A stretch of DNA of 64,000 nt, from NCBI GenBank assembly GCA_946486375.1, contig CAMLTW010000005.1, positions 124,001 through 188,000 of the forward strand. The letters run 5' to 3'. Every line of letters begins with the position of its first letter. The first letter of the stretch is position 1. The position numbers were made by a program, and so were the translations under genes. The stretch comes from an uncultured Rikenellaceae bacterium. GTDB lineage: Bacteria > Bacteroidota > Bacteroidia > Bacteroidales > Rikenellaceae. Of this stretch, positions 51,279-60,421 are shown one piece after another. The notes beneath the pieces were generated by a model. It was given only the letters and a program-made list of their open reading frames with translations, did not search any database and was not told the origin of the DNA.

Positions 51279-53777
51279 TCACTGTCCGATTCCCCCTACC
51301 CCGCCGCCGCTTTCCCCGGCCTTCAGGTCGTCGTTCTGGATGCCCCGCCGGGCTTTTTTCACCTGCACGGCCATCTTTCCGAAGTTGAAATTGACGCTGA
51401 ACCGGGCCTGACGCATCTTCTGGACGTAATCGCTCCGGTAATAGAACGACGGGGTGTCCGACGTGTTGGTGAATTTCAAATCCTTTTCAAAAGGATTCGA
51501 GACCGAAACGTTGAAAGAAACCTTGTCTTTGAATGCCTTTTGGGAAAGACCGAAACTGTAGATATAAAAGCCGCTCCCTTTTCCCTGCAGGGTAATGCTG
51601 CGGGAAGAGTAATAGCCGTTGGCCGAAAAACTCGCCTTTTTCCACAGGCCCACCCGTACGTTCAGGTTGCCGTTCCACCGGAATCCCTCATTGCTGATCG
51701 GATCGGAACCGACCTGCTCCATGAACGCGTAGCTTCCCATCACGTTGGTGCTGACGCTGAACTTGGCGCCCGACCGGAAAGCGTAATAGGCATTGAGCAG
51801 GTAGTTCCGGAACTTTCCGATGTTGTCGTAAGTGGTCGTCCTTACCCCTTTCTCGTCCACCCACGAAATTTCCTGAATGGAATTGTCCGTGAACGAAGCG
51901 CCTCCGTCCAGCGACAGGGTGTGCTTGGGTCCGAAAATCCCGTAGGTCAGCTTGACCGAATGGGAAAGTTCGGCTTTCAGATGCGGGTTCCCGTAAGAAA
52001 TGTTCAACGGATCGTTATCGTTCACGTACGGATTCAGGTACCAGATCCCCGGACGGGAAAGCCGCTGGGTGTAGGAAAGCGACAGTCGGGCGGTTTGCTT
52101 GGGCGAATAGGAAAAAGTCACGTAAGGAATCAGGTTGAACTGTTCGTTGTCGAAAGGACTTTTCACCTCCGACTGAGCGCCCTTATCGTAAAAGACGAAA
52201 TCCCCCGTGTTCCAGGTCGCTTCCGCGCGGGCCCCGGCCTTGACGCTGACCTTCGTCAGCTTGAAGGTGTATCCGGCATACACGCCCAGAATGTGCTGGT
52301 GGTATTTGAGCTGATTCTTGTCTTCCTCCACCGGAAGCCCCCAGGACTCGTCTCCGCTTTCGGGACGATACGTTTCCGGATCGCTGTCGTTTTGCCGGAA
52401 AATATATTTCGCTCCGGTCTCGATGACGTGATTTTTCGCCAGCGGATCGGTATAGTCGATCTGGAACGTCTGTTCGCGCATGAAGGCATCGTTGAGAGAC
52501 CGTTGCCGGTAGGAAGGATAGTCCACGATTCCCTCGATATACGTTTCGCTGATGGACTTTTCCGGGTTGTTTTCGAGTTTGTAGGAGAACGTCAGCGTTT
52601 TATCCGGCTTGCGGAACGTGCGCTGATAATCGAAATTTCCGGACAGGCTGCCCCGCTTCACGTCGGCCAGCGACCGGTTCCGAAACGCGGAGGCGATCTC
52701 GTCTCCGTCCAGAGTCGGACGGGTGAAGGACGTCATCCCGCCCCAGGCGTCCGCCTTCATGTGGAATCCCCAAAGCGAAACGGACACCAGGTTGAACGTG
52801 TCGATCTCGTAGCTGGCTTCCACCTGATACTGGAGGTAGTGTCCCTTGTAGCTGTTGTCCCCTTCGGTCGTCTGGTAACGGTTCGTCTCGCTGAGCTTGT
52901 TTTCCTGATAGCCGGAATAGGTATTTCCGGGCTGACGCTCGTGTCCCCCGTAGATCGACCCGGACACGGTGAACTTTCCGATTTTCGCCGAAAGATAGGC
53001 GTTTCCTCCGTAGCCTCCCCGCGTACTGGCATTGATCCCCACGCTCCCGTTGTACCCCGACACCGTTTTGCGCGTGGTGATGATGTTGATGATCCCGCCG
53101 ACCCCTTCCGCCTCGTACTTGGAAGACGGGTTGGTGATCACCTCGATATCCTTGATGGAATTGGCGGGCATGCTTCGGATCACCTCCTTGAAATTCCGGG
53201 ACATCATGGAAGAACTCTTGCCGTTGACGAGCACCTTGTAATTCGACTGTCCCTGCAACAGCACGTTGTCCTCGGCGTCCACGGAAATCAGCGGCACCTT
53301 CCTCAGGATATCCAGCGCCGTGCTGACCGGCGTTTCGGGATCGGCCTCCACGCTGTACGTCAGCTTATCCACATCGCTCCTTACCAGCGGTTTGGACGTC
53401 TCCACGGTCACGCTTTCCATTTCCACCCCCGGCATCAGCCGAATCCGTCCCACATCCGTCGTCCGGTCCTTCACCGTCACGTTTCGCTCGGCATTGGAAT
53501 AACCGACCGACGAAACGGTCACGGTATAGGTTCCGGGAGCTTTCAATGCCGTACTGAACGTTCCCTTTGCATCGCACACCAGCATTTTGACCACCTTGGA
53601 ATCCTTGTCCGTTACCGCTACAGAAGCATATTCCACTCCTTTTCCAGACAGCGAATCGGCCACTTCCCCCTTCAGGACATACCCGGTCTGGGCGACCGCC
53701 GACCACGACCAAAAAATCATTGCAACCACTCCCGGCAGGATTCCCAACCGTGCCCGGCCACCCTTTCGCTGTTCCAT
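51279..53777 (-). CDS. TonB-dependent-receptor-like outer-membrane beta-barrel protein
   Basis: An 832-residue outer-membrane protein of the family with an N-terminal carboxypeptidase-like (CarboxypepD_reg) domain (YVLKGEVADSLSGKGVEYAS, residues about 33-120), a plug domain (VSTALDILRKVPLISVDAED, IEVITNPSSKYEAEGVGGIINI) and a large C-terminal barrel. It is not a classic SusC (no SusD partner and a different barrel type). The C-terminal 40 residues are basic and Gly-rich (VKKARRGIQND, GESGGGVGGIGQ). Its ligand is unknown; iron or peptide uptake are possible. It follows the SPOR-like gene by 153 bp. Confidence 0.9.
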   Translation of the reverse strand: MEQRKGGRARLGILPGVVAMIFWSWSAVAQTGYVLKGEVADSLSGKGVEYASVAVTDKDSKVVKMLVCDAKGTFSTALKAPGTYTVTVSSVGYSNAERNVTVKDRTTDVGRIRLMPGVEMESVTVETSKPLVRSDVDKLTYSVEADPETPVSTALDILRKVPLISVDAEDNVLLQGQSNYKVLVNGKSSSMMSRNFKEVIRSMPANSIKDIEVITNPSSKYEAEGVGGIINIITTRKTVSGYNGSVGINASTRGGYGGNAYLSAKIGKFTVSGSIYGGHERQPGNTYSGYQENKLSETNRYQTTEGDNSYKGHYLQYQVEASYEIDTFNLVSVSLWGFHMKADAWGGMTSFTRPTLDGDEIASAFRNRSLADVKRGSLSGNFDYQRTFRKPDKTLTFSYKLENNPEKSISETYIEGIVDYPSYRQRSLNDAFMREQTFQIDYTDPLAKNHVIETGAKYIFRQNDSDPETYRPESGDESWGLPVEEDKNQLKYHQHILGVYAGYTFKLTKVSVKAGARAEATWNTGDFVFYDKGAQSEVKSPFDNEQFNLIPYVTFSYSPKQTARLSLSYTQRLSRPGIWYLNPYVNDNDPLNISYGNPHLKAELSHSVKLTYGIFGPKHTLSLDGGASFTDNSIQEISWVDEKGVRTTTYDNIGKFRNYLLNAYYAFRSGAKFSVSTNVMGSYAFMEQVGSDPISNEGFRWNGNLNVRVGLWKKASFSANGYYSSRSITLQGKGSGFYIYSFGLSQKAFKDKVSFNVSVSNPFEKDLKFTNTSDTPSFYYRSDYVQKMRQARFSVNFNFGKMAVQVKKARRGIQNDDLKAGESGGGVGGIGQ

Positions 53778-53930
53778 CTGTTCGAATTAAAAATTTCACA
53801 TTCGGTTCGCCCGATTCAAGCCGTTTTCCCTATGACGAAGAAAGCGGCATTATGTTACATCCCCGCATACTTCATTTTCATTCCAAAGAGGCGGCAAACA
53901 CAACCGGCAGCGGATTTCAGCCCGGAAACG

Positions 53931-55496
53931 TCATTCCTCCAATCCGGTAATTTTCACCTGCACGCCTTCCAGTCCGTCCAAAGCCCCGGCCAATTCCTCC
54001 GCGTGGAGCCGGTCGGAAAAAACGCCCACCGAAAACACGCCACCGATCCGGGTGATTTCCTTGTTCCGGGCAAAGCGGTCGATCAGGTAACGCGCTTCTT
54101 CGGGCAATTCTTCCGGAATGCCTTCGATTTCCACCCGGTAAAGCCCTTTGTTCCGCGCAGCCAGCGAAGCCAGGTTCTCATACTGTCCGTCGTTCCAACG
54201 TACCGGCTCCGGCCGACGGAATCCTTTTTCCTTCAAAAGCTGCACGGCTTCCGCCGCATCGCCGTAAGTACGGAACAGACCGACATAATACCGTCTCGCC
54301 CCTCCCGCAACCCGCTCATAAGCCAACGGAACAGCTCCCCTGAAAGTCCCAACGGAAGGCACGGAGGAAAACGTTCCCACGGTCACGCTGTAATAGGTGC
54401 CCTGATCCGGAATGTCCAGCTCCGGAATCGGGTTTTCCCGGCCGTAAACCGGTTCCGGGGGAAAATTCACGTCCGCATAGGTGACATATTCTTTCGGAAG
54501 CAAAGCGATGCGGGGCACCGCAAGCCCTTCGGCCCATATGCGCAAACGCCGCTGTTCGCTTTTCAGGGAATCGGCCGCTTTCTGCAACCCCAGCGCATCC
54601 GCCAGCGCCAGTTCGTAGGAAAGCATCATCCCCTGCTCCGCGGGAAAAGCCGCGAATGTCTCCGACATGGGCACGCCTCCCGTTTCCGGCCATGCCCGCA
54701 ACCCCCGCTCCTTCTCATTCAGGGAAACCCGCAGATCGGTGCGGTTCAGCTTGTCCAGCAAAAAAGAATAGAGGTAACTCTTTTCCCCGTAAATCCTTCC
54801 CCAGATCGTTCCCAGGGAATCCTCCAGACGCCGGCTCCGGGAAAGGAGCTTCCGGTAGGCGTCGTAAACGGAATCGGCCAGCCGCTGGGATTTCAGGGAA
54901 TCGTATCCTTCGGTCACACGGGCCATTTTTTCGTAATTGGTACGGAATGCCCCGGCCAGTCGTTCCAGCACCGGGCGGGCAGCCTCCGCATCCTTCAACC
55001 GGGCGTATTCCTTCCGGGACAAATTGTGCCCGAAAAAAGCATTATCGACCAAATTAGCCAAATCCGTAGCAGGGAAATTCTCCGTAGCAGGAACGGTCTG
55101 CACGGTATCGGTCGAACCGATGTTCCGCAAAATGAATTCCTGTTCGATGCCGTTCGCTTTCCCGGCAATGATCCCCAGCGTGTTCCGCGTATCGAACAAC
55201 TCTCCTTCCAACTGCAGGATGCGGGCGCCGCGGGCGGCCCGGTCGGCCGTATCCGTAGCAAAAGAAGCCCGCAGCCCTTCGATTACGGACGCCAGGGAAT
55301 CCTGACGGTTCTTCAAATCCCGTTCCTGCATCAGCAGGGACATGTAAACCGAATCCCGCTCCAGTCCGCTCACACGCGGCCTCACCGCATGCTGAGCCTG
55401 CAATCCGCTCCCGCACAAGAGTGCAGCCAGCCAAAAAACCGCCGCCGCATTCCGCATCCGGGCCATACCTTTCATCGTATGTTTGTTCTTTTCCAT
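53931..55496 (-). CDS. Exported coiled-coil protein with SPOR-like C-terminus
   Basis: A 521-residue protein with a signal peptide (AVFWLAALLCGSGLQAQ). The middle (residues about 50-340) is helical and rich in Leu/Arg/Glu, likely coiled coil. The last 180 residues hold two repeats that look like SPOR peptidoglycan-binding units: GTYYSVTVGTFSSVPS with YYVGLFRTYGDAAEAVQLLK, and GLYRVEIEGIPEELPEEARY with SVGVFSDRLHAEELAGAL. It ends 20 bp downstream of trkH on the same strand, so it probably shares that transcript. Binding to denuded peptidoglycan is an inference. Confidence 0.75.
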   Translation of the reverse strand: MEKNKHTMKGMARMRNAAAVFWLAALLCGSGLQAQHAVRPRVSGLERDSVYMSLLMQERDLKNRQDSLASVIEGLRASFATDTADRAARGARILQLEGELFDTRNTLGIIAGKANGIEQEFILRNIGSTDTVQTVPATENFPATDLANLVDNAFFGHNLSRKEYARLKDAEAARPVLERLAGAFRTNYEKMARVTEGYDSLKSQRLADSVYDAYRKLLSRSRRLEDSLGTIWGRIYGEKSYLYSFLLDKLNRTDLRVSLNEKERGLRAWPETGGVPMSETFAAFPAEQGMMLSYELALADALGLQKAADSLKSEQRRLRIWAEGLAVPRIALLPKEYVTYADVNFPPEPVYGRENPIPELDIPDQGTYYSVTVGTFSSVPSVGTFRGAVPLAYERVAGGARRYYVGLFRTYGDAAEAVQLLKEKGFRRPEPVRWNDGQYENLASLAARNKGLYRVEIEGIPEELPEEARYLIDRFARNKEITRIGGVFSVGVFSDRLHAEELAGALDGLEGVQVKITGLEE

Positions 55497-55515
55497 GGCT
55501 TCTTCCGTTTTTTTC

Positions 55516-56961
55516 CTAACGCCACGATTTGAAAAAGAGTATCTGCAGGAAACCGAAAATCTCCAGACGCCCGATCAGCATCAGCAGCGTGCTGATGAAT
55601 TTCACCGGATCGGGCAATCCTCCGTAGTTTCCGAGCGAACTGACTTCCCCGAATCCCGGCCCCACATTGGCCATCGTGGCGAAGGCGATGCTGAAACTCG
55701 TGATCAGGTCGACCCCGAACAGGGAAAAAACCACCGTACCGGCCATGACGCAAAGCAGGTAAAGCACGATGAAAAGATTGACGAAACCGAGCGTATCGTT
55801 GTCCACCGTCACGTTGTCCATTTTGACACGGATGATGGCGCTGGGATGCTGCAACTGCCTGATCTTGGCAAAAATGGATTTGAACGAAATCAACATCCGG
55901 TCGGCTTTGATCCCCCCGGCCGTCGAACCGGCACAGGCGCAGACGAAACTGAAAAGGATCATGATCGTAATGGCGAACGACGTCCACACGTTCGAGTCGG
56001 TCGTGGCGAATCCCGTGGTAGTGGTCACGGAAACGAGTTGAAAAATACCGTAGCGCAGCGAACTGAAGAGCGTGGGATAAATGTCCGACCACCACAAGTC
56101 CACCGAAATGACGATCCCCGCGATCAGCATGGAAAGCAGATAATAACGGGAAACCTCCGACCGGAATATATTGTTGCTGCGTCCGATGAGGCTGGCGTAA
56201 ATCAACCCGAAATGAAGCCCCGACACCGCCATGAAGACGGTGATGATGATTTCGATCCACACGCTGTTGTAATAGGCGATGCTCAGGTTCTTCGTACTGA
56301 AGCCCCCCGTAGCGATGGTGGAAAAGGAATGGTTCACCGCGTCGAACCAATCCATCCCGGCGATTTTCAGCAGCACGGTTTCGAGCAGGGTCAGCCCGAC
56401 ATAGACCACCAGCAGAATCTGGATCACCTTCTGCGACTTGTACCGATAGTTATCTTTGGCCAGCGGCGAAATCTGCACGTTGGAAAGCGTCATTTTCACC
56501 CGTCCCAGCGACGGCAGGATCAACATGACGAACATCACGACCCCCACCCCGCCCAGCCAATGGGTCGAAGAACGCCAGAAAAGCAGCCCTTTCGGCAGGG
56601 CTTCCACGTCCGCAAGAATAGTCCCTCCCGTCGTCGTGTATCCCGACACGCTTTCGAACCAGGCATTCGGCACGCTGAATTCCCCGCCCCACAGCACATA
56701 AGGGAGCATGCCCACGAAACAGGAAAGAATCCAGGCCCCCACCACGATCATGTACCCTTCCTTGGTGTTGATGTCGTTTTCCGATTCGACGAATATCAAG
56801 GGGAAAGCCCCCAGTGCGGAAGTCAGCAGGAAACTGAGCAACAGGGGATAAAACCCCGTGTCCCAATGGTTCGCCAACGAAATTCCCGCCGACAGCAGCA
56901 GGAACAGTGCGTTGATCAACAGCACCAGCCCGATATATCGTATGATTACGTGAAACCTCAT
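55516..56961 (-). CDS. trkH: TrkH-family potassium uptake protein
   Basis: A 481-residue inner-membrane K+ channel subunit of the SKT superfamily with four M1-P-M2 repeats. Selectivity-filter loops are visible as SGYTTTGGT near residue 110, NHSFSTIATGGFSTKN, SVTTTTGFATTD and FATMANVGPGFGEVSS. Trk systems need the NAD-binding regulator TrkA, which is not nearby. Upstream, 15 bp away, is a HAMP-domain sensor gene, and downstream is the SPOR-like gene, all on one strand. Confidence 0.94.
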   Translation of the reverse strand: MRFHVIIRYIGLVLLINALFLLLSAGISLANHWDTGFYPLLLSFLLTSALGAFPLIFVESENDINTKEGYMIVVGAWILSCFVGMLPYVLWGGEFSVPNAWFESVSGYTTTGGTILADVEALPKGLLFWRSSTHWLGGVGVVMFVMLILPSLGRVKMTLSNVQISPLAKDNYRYKSQKVIQILLVVYVGLTLLETVLLKIAGMDWFDAVNHSFSTIATGGFSTKNLSIAYYNSVWIEIIITVFMAVSGLHFGLIYASLIGRSNNIFRSEVSRYYLLSMLIAGIVISVDLWWSDIYPTLFSSLRYGIFQLVSVTTTTGFATTDSNVWTSFAITIMILFSFVCACAGSTAGGIKADRMLISFKSIFAKIRQLQHPSAIIRVKMDNVTVDNDTLGFVNLFIVLYLLCVMAGTVVFSLFGVDLITSFSIAFATMANVGPGFGEVSSLGNYGGLPDPVKFISTLLMLIGRLEIFGFLQILFFKSWR

Positions 56962-56976
56962 TCCGCGCCCTTTCGT

Positions 56977-57756
56977 TTACTGCTGTTCCTTCCGCCGGGC
57001 GGCATCCACCATTTCCTCCACCAGATCGCGGAGTTCGGCGATTTCGTCGTGTCCCTCCACCCGTACGTTGAAGGGGATTTTGGAAACGAGGTAATTCCGC
57101 AGCCCCTGCGTAATTTTCAGCACGGGCTTGATGTAATAAAGGTCTATCAGGGCGAAAAAGACGATGATCAGGATAATCGCCACGCCCAACGTGATGATTC
57201 CCGGCATCAGCGCCCGGTAAGCGTTTTCCCGGATCCGGTCGGTATTCCGGTCGATGGCGTACTGGGTGTCGATCATGAAATTCTTGATGGCCAGCGTCAG
57301 ATCATAGTAGGAAGTTTTGTAAACGTTCGTGAACCAGCCGATGTTTGCGATGTCCACCGTATCGGCATAAATCTGGTTGACGATCTGATCGTAATTGTCC
57401 TTCGCCAGCGACACGCCCGTGAGCTTGCCCGTGTTTTCGTGAATCCGCAGGGCGTCCCGGAACGCTTCCTCGAAACTGCGCCGCCCTTCCATCAGCAGCG
57501 TGTCGGCCCGTCCCGCGCTGTCGGCGTGGCTGACGATTTGCAACAGGGCGGTGTTCTGTTCCTGCACGGCGTCCAGCATCCGTTTGGAAAGCTCCACATC
57601 CTGAATGCTGCCGTCCATGATGGTTCGGGTCGAACGGCTCAGCTTCGCCAGCTCGAAGAAAGAGATCATCCCCGAAAAAAACAGCAGGCTGCCCAGAATG
57701 ACGAACCCGTAAAGGATCTTCTTCCGGATGCCGGTCACGGTTTTCACATGTCTCAT
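56977..57756 (-). CDS. HAMP-domain membrane sensor lacking an output domain
   Basis: A 259-residue protein with a TM helix at about 14-34, a helical periplasmic sensor part (about 35-184, four-helix-bundle-like, LSRSTRTIMDGSIQDVELSK), a second TM helix at about 186-208 (IITLGVAIILIIVFFALIDL) and a HAMP linker from about 208 (YYIKPVLKITQGLRNYLV). It ends shortly after HAMP with no kinase, cyclase or methyl-accepting part. The frame is intact with its own stop. It may signal by direct contact with TrkH, whose gene starts 15 bp downstream; that is an inference. Confidence 0.85.
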   Translation of the reverse strand: MRHVKTVTGIRKKILYGFVILGSLLFFSGMISFFELAKLSRSTRTIMDGSIQDVELSKRMLDAVQEQNTALLQIVSHADSAGRADTLLMEGRRSFEEAFRDALRIHENTGKLTGVSLAKDNYDQIVNQIYADTVDIANIGWFTNVYKTSYYDLTLAIKNFMIDTQYAIDRNTDRIRENAYRALMPGIITLGVAIILIIVFFALIDLYYIKPVLKITQGLRNYLVSKIPFNVRVEGHDEIAELRDLVEEMVDAARRKEQQ

Positions 57757-57780
57757 GGCCTTATCCCATTATCAGGAAGA

Positions 57781-57788
57781 CAAAGGTA
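57781..57788 (-). promoter_or_regulatory. Promoter -7 element of the sensor-trkH unit
   Basis: Reads TACCTTTG on the minus strand, 24 bp upstream of the ATG at 57756. Confidence 0.6.
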
Positions 57789-58007
57789 CAAATAAAAAAC
57801 AAATTGTATCGAACTTCATGGCGGAGGATACGCCTCGTGTTCGTCGGAGCAAAAAACGACTCGATCTTCTCAGCCTTGCGCACCTCAGTATAAACCGCCG
57901 GAGTGAAACAGAACCGATCGCCGGACTGCCGTAGCGACATGGCCGATACTTCTCCCATACACTTTCACTGTTTGTCGACTCCTTCGGAGGATCGGGCCGG
58001 CACGTGA

Positions 58008-58823
58008 CTACCGACCCTCTTCGATCAGTTTTTCGAACCTGTCGGGATCCAGTCCTTCCGATTTGTGAAGCAGTTTCCCATCGCGCCCGATAAAGAAGCA
58101 GGTCGGGGTAGCCTGCGCCTGATAGTAGATTTTGAAAGGGGTTACGTCGCCTTTCATGTCCGATACCTGGGCGAAAGGCATAGGATAGGCGGCTGCGGTC
58201 CGCTGCAGCTCCCCGATGCTCTCCACCGGCCAATAAACGACGATTTCCAATGCCTCGCGCGAAGTGCGGGCATAAAGTTTATCGAGCCACTTGCGCCCGC
58301 TTTCGCCCATGCAGTCCAGACCGCCGTAGAGCAACAGCAGTTGCCGGCCCTTGTAATCTGAAAGGCGAACGCGGTTGCCCTGCGGTGTACGAAACGTAAA
58401 GTCGCGAATGCGACCGCCCGGCTCTATCTTACGACACCTGAGGTGCAGACGAATCGCCTCGGCGTAGCGATTTCGGCGCAAAGAGGCGGGCAGCCGTCCG
58501 AGCGCTGCGCGCAGCGAATCATCGGGAATGTACGCTCGTACCATGAAGCAGCGCTGAAGTCCGCCGGGTACGGTCGCATAACGGAGCGCGAGCTGCCAGT
58601 TGCGTTGCAGGACATCGTCGTAAAGGGCACGGTAGATCGAGGTGAGGCTGTCGCGAATAGCCGGCTGCTCTGCGGCCTGGATCAGCCGCATGAGCGAGTC
58701 GGTTTGCGCGGAAAAGGTCTGCCACAATGCATCGTCCCTGGAGCGGTACTCCTCTTCGGTAGGTTGCTGAGCACGACTCGCAAGGCATGTCAGCGTCAGA
58801 ATCAGGGTCAGTAAAAGTCTCAT
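58008..58823 (-). CDS. Thioredoxin-fold exported protein with a single active-site cysteine
   Basis: A 271-residue protein with signal peptide MRLLLTLILTLTCLASRAQQ. A helical N-terminal region (residues 25-150) precedes a TlpA/AhpC-like fold: IRDFTFRTPQGNRVRLSDYK, LLLLYGGLDCMGESGRKWLD and ATPTCFFIGRDGKLL with cis-Pro. The usual CxxC is CMGE followed by Ser, so only one redox Cys is left. It may bind rather than reduce, or act as a peroxiredoxin-like one-Cys protein. Codon choice includes more GCG and CGC than its neighbours. ATG 58823 is set by the signal peptide. Confidence 0.8.
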   Translation of the reverse strand: MRLLLTLILTLTCLASRAQQPTEEEYRSRDDALWQTFSAQTDSLMRLIQAAEQPAIRDSLTSIYRALYDDVLQRNWQLALRYATVPGGLQRCFMVRAYIPDDSLRAALGRLPASLRRNRYAEAIRLHLRCRKIEPGGRIRDFTFRTPQGNRVRLSDYKGRQLLLLYGGLDCMGESGRKWLDKLYARTSREALEIVVYWPVESIGELQRTAAAYPMPFAQVSDMKGDVTPFKIYYQAQATPTCFFIGRDGKLLHKSEGLDPDRFEKLIEEGR

Positions 58824-59092
58824 ATATACATGTAGTTTGCAATTCACCTCCGGTCTCTCTTCCGAGACCCGCCGAATACTGCAGTAAATATAGTAAAAGA
58901 TTCGCACCGATGATCCCGACCCCGCAAAGCCGCCATAAATGGAAGCGCCTCGTTGCAGGGAACAGCCGCTAAAAGCGCGCTCTTCCTTCCTTACAAACCA
59001 CGGCAGCCAAAATATCCTTTTTCACACCCTGTCCGGAGGCACCGTTATAAGGCTACACCCAACACAACCCCATCGTGATTCATGAAGAAACT

Positions 59093-60409
59093 TTAATCAT
59101 TCGGATGTTCCCCCACGGGCACGCAAGCCATGTTCCCTTCCGGGGTCAGTCCGCCGAGGCGCACCGGCACGATCCGATTGACGCTCCCGGCCCGGTACGG
59201 AGCTTCCGCCCGCAGGTAATTTTCCGTGTAACCGAACATCAGCCCTCCCTTCCGGGTGCTCTCGAACAGCACTTTAGCTTCCGTCCCGACGAACCGGCGG
59301 CTGAAAGCCGCATGCAACCGGGCGGAAAGGGCGGTCAGTTCCCGCACCCGTTCTTCCGCCGCCTGCGGAGAGACCCGATCCGGAAATCCCGCAGCGGGCG
59401 TGCCGGGTCGCACCGAATAGGGGAACACATGCAAAAACGCCGGTTCCAGCCTTTCCAGAAAATCGCATGTCGTCCGGAAATCCGCTTCGGTTTCCCCCGG
59501 AAAGCCCACGATCACGTCGATTCCGATAAAGGCGTCGGGCATCGCCCGTCTCACCGCAGCGATCCGGTCGGCGAACCGGGCCGTATCGTAACGCCGTCCC
59601 ATCAGCCGAAGAATCCGGTCGGAACCCGATTGAAGCGGAATGTGGAAATGGGGCTGGAACTTCGCCGAAGCGGTTGTGAAAGCGATCACCTCGTCGGTCA
59701 GCAGATTGGGTTCGATCGAAGAAATGCGGTACCGTTCCACTCCCGCCACACGATCCAGCGCCCGCAGCAGTTCCGAAAACGTTTCCCCGGTGGTTTTGCC
59801 AAAGTCCCCGGTATTGACTCCGGTGATGACGATTTCTTTCTGCCCCCGGCGAACGATCCGTTCCGCTTCGGTCACCAGTTCGGCGACCGGCATGTTCCGG
59901 CTTCCGCCCCGGGCCAACGGGATGGTACAATACGAGCACCGGTAATCGCAACCGTCCTGCACCTTCAGAAAAGCCCTCGTCCGATCGCCCGTGGAAAAGG
60001 CGGCGAAAAACGACGTCAGTTCCTCCGTATCGCAGGTATAAACCGCCGCCCGGCCCTTACCCGCCAGCGAGCGCACCCGTTCGCACAACATCCCCTTTTC
60101 GTTGTTCCCGATCACCAGATCGACCCCTTCGATATTCGCTATTTCCTCCGGTTTCAACTGCGCGTAACAGCCCGTCACGGCAATGAGCGCCTGCGGATTC
60201 TCCCGCACGAGTTTCCGGATCAGGTTGCGGCACTTCTTGTCGGCGTGCTCGGTCACCGAACAGGTATTGATAACATATATATCGGCCTTTTCCCCCCGCT
60301 GCGCCCGGACGATCCCCGCCTCCCCGAACTGCCGGGCGATCGTGGAAGTTTCCGAAAAATTGAGCTTGCAACCGAGGGTATAAAACCCCGCCTTTTTCTC
60401 CGACGACAT
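59093..60409 (-). CDS. mtaB: tRNA (t6A37) methylthiotransferase MtaB
   Basis: A 438-residue radical-SAM enzyme that adds a methylthio group to t6A at position 37 of tRNAs. The N-terminal domain (YTLGCKLNFSETSTIARQF and TCSVTEHADKKCRN) carries the first cluster cysteines. The radical SAM motif CxxxCxxC is DGCDYRCSYCTIPLARGGSR, and FIGIDVIVGFPGETEADF follows. The TRAM region closes the protein. It is the last gene of the bio operon-like run, 12 bp after bioD. Confidence 0.95.
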   Translation of the reverse strand: MSSEKKAGFYTLGCKLNFSETSTIARQFGEAGIVRAQRGEKADIYVINTCSVTEHADKKCRNLIRKLVRENPQALIAVTGCYAQLKPEEIANIEGVDLVIGNNEKGMLCERVRSLAGKGRAAVYTCDTEELTSFFAAFSTGDRTRAFLKVQDGCDYRCSYCTIPLARGGSRNMPVAELVTEAERIVRRGQKEIVITGVNTGDFGKTTGETFSELLRALDRVAGVERYRISSIEPNLLTDEVIAFTTASAKFQPHFHIPLQSGSDRILRLMGRRYDTARFADRIAAVRRAMPDAFIGIDVIVGFPGETEADFRTTCDFLERLEPAFLHVFPYSVRPGTPAAGFPDRVSPQAAEERVRELTALSARLHAAFSRRFVGTEAKVLFESTRKGGLMFGYTENYLRAEAPYRAGSVNRIVPVRLGGLTPEGNMACVPVGEHPND

Positions 60410-60421
60410 TTTTTCGCGTGT

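Noticed and set aside
51102-55532. Rightward open frame of 1476 codons
   Set aside because: It lies antisense to the beta-barrel and SPOR-like genes, both with clear family motifs. Long shadow frames are expected from the strong GC bias at third codon positions. Its composition (Arg/His/Pro/Gly-rich) is not protein-like.
55483-57795. Rightward open frame of 770 codons
   Set aside because: It is antisense to trkH and the HAMP sensor gene, and is His/Arg/Gln-rich without any domain.
57728-57958. Short open frames on both strands upstream of the HAMP sensor gene
   Set aside because: They overlap the promoter, lack a family signature and cover each other; no sign of real coding.
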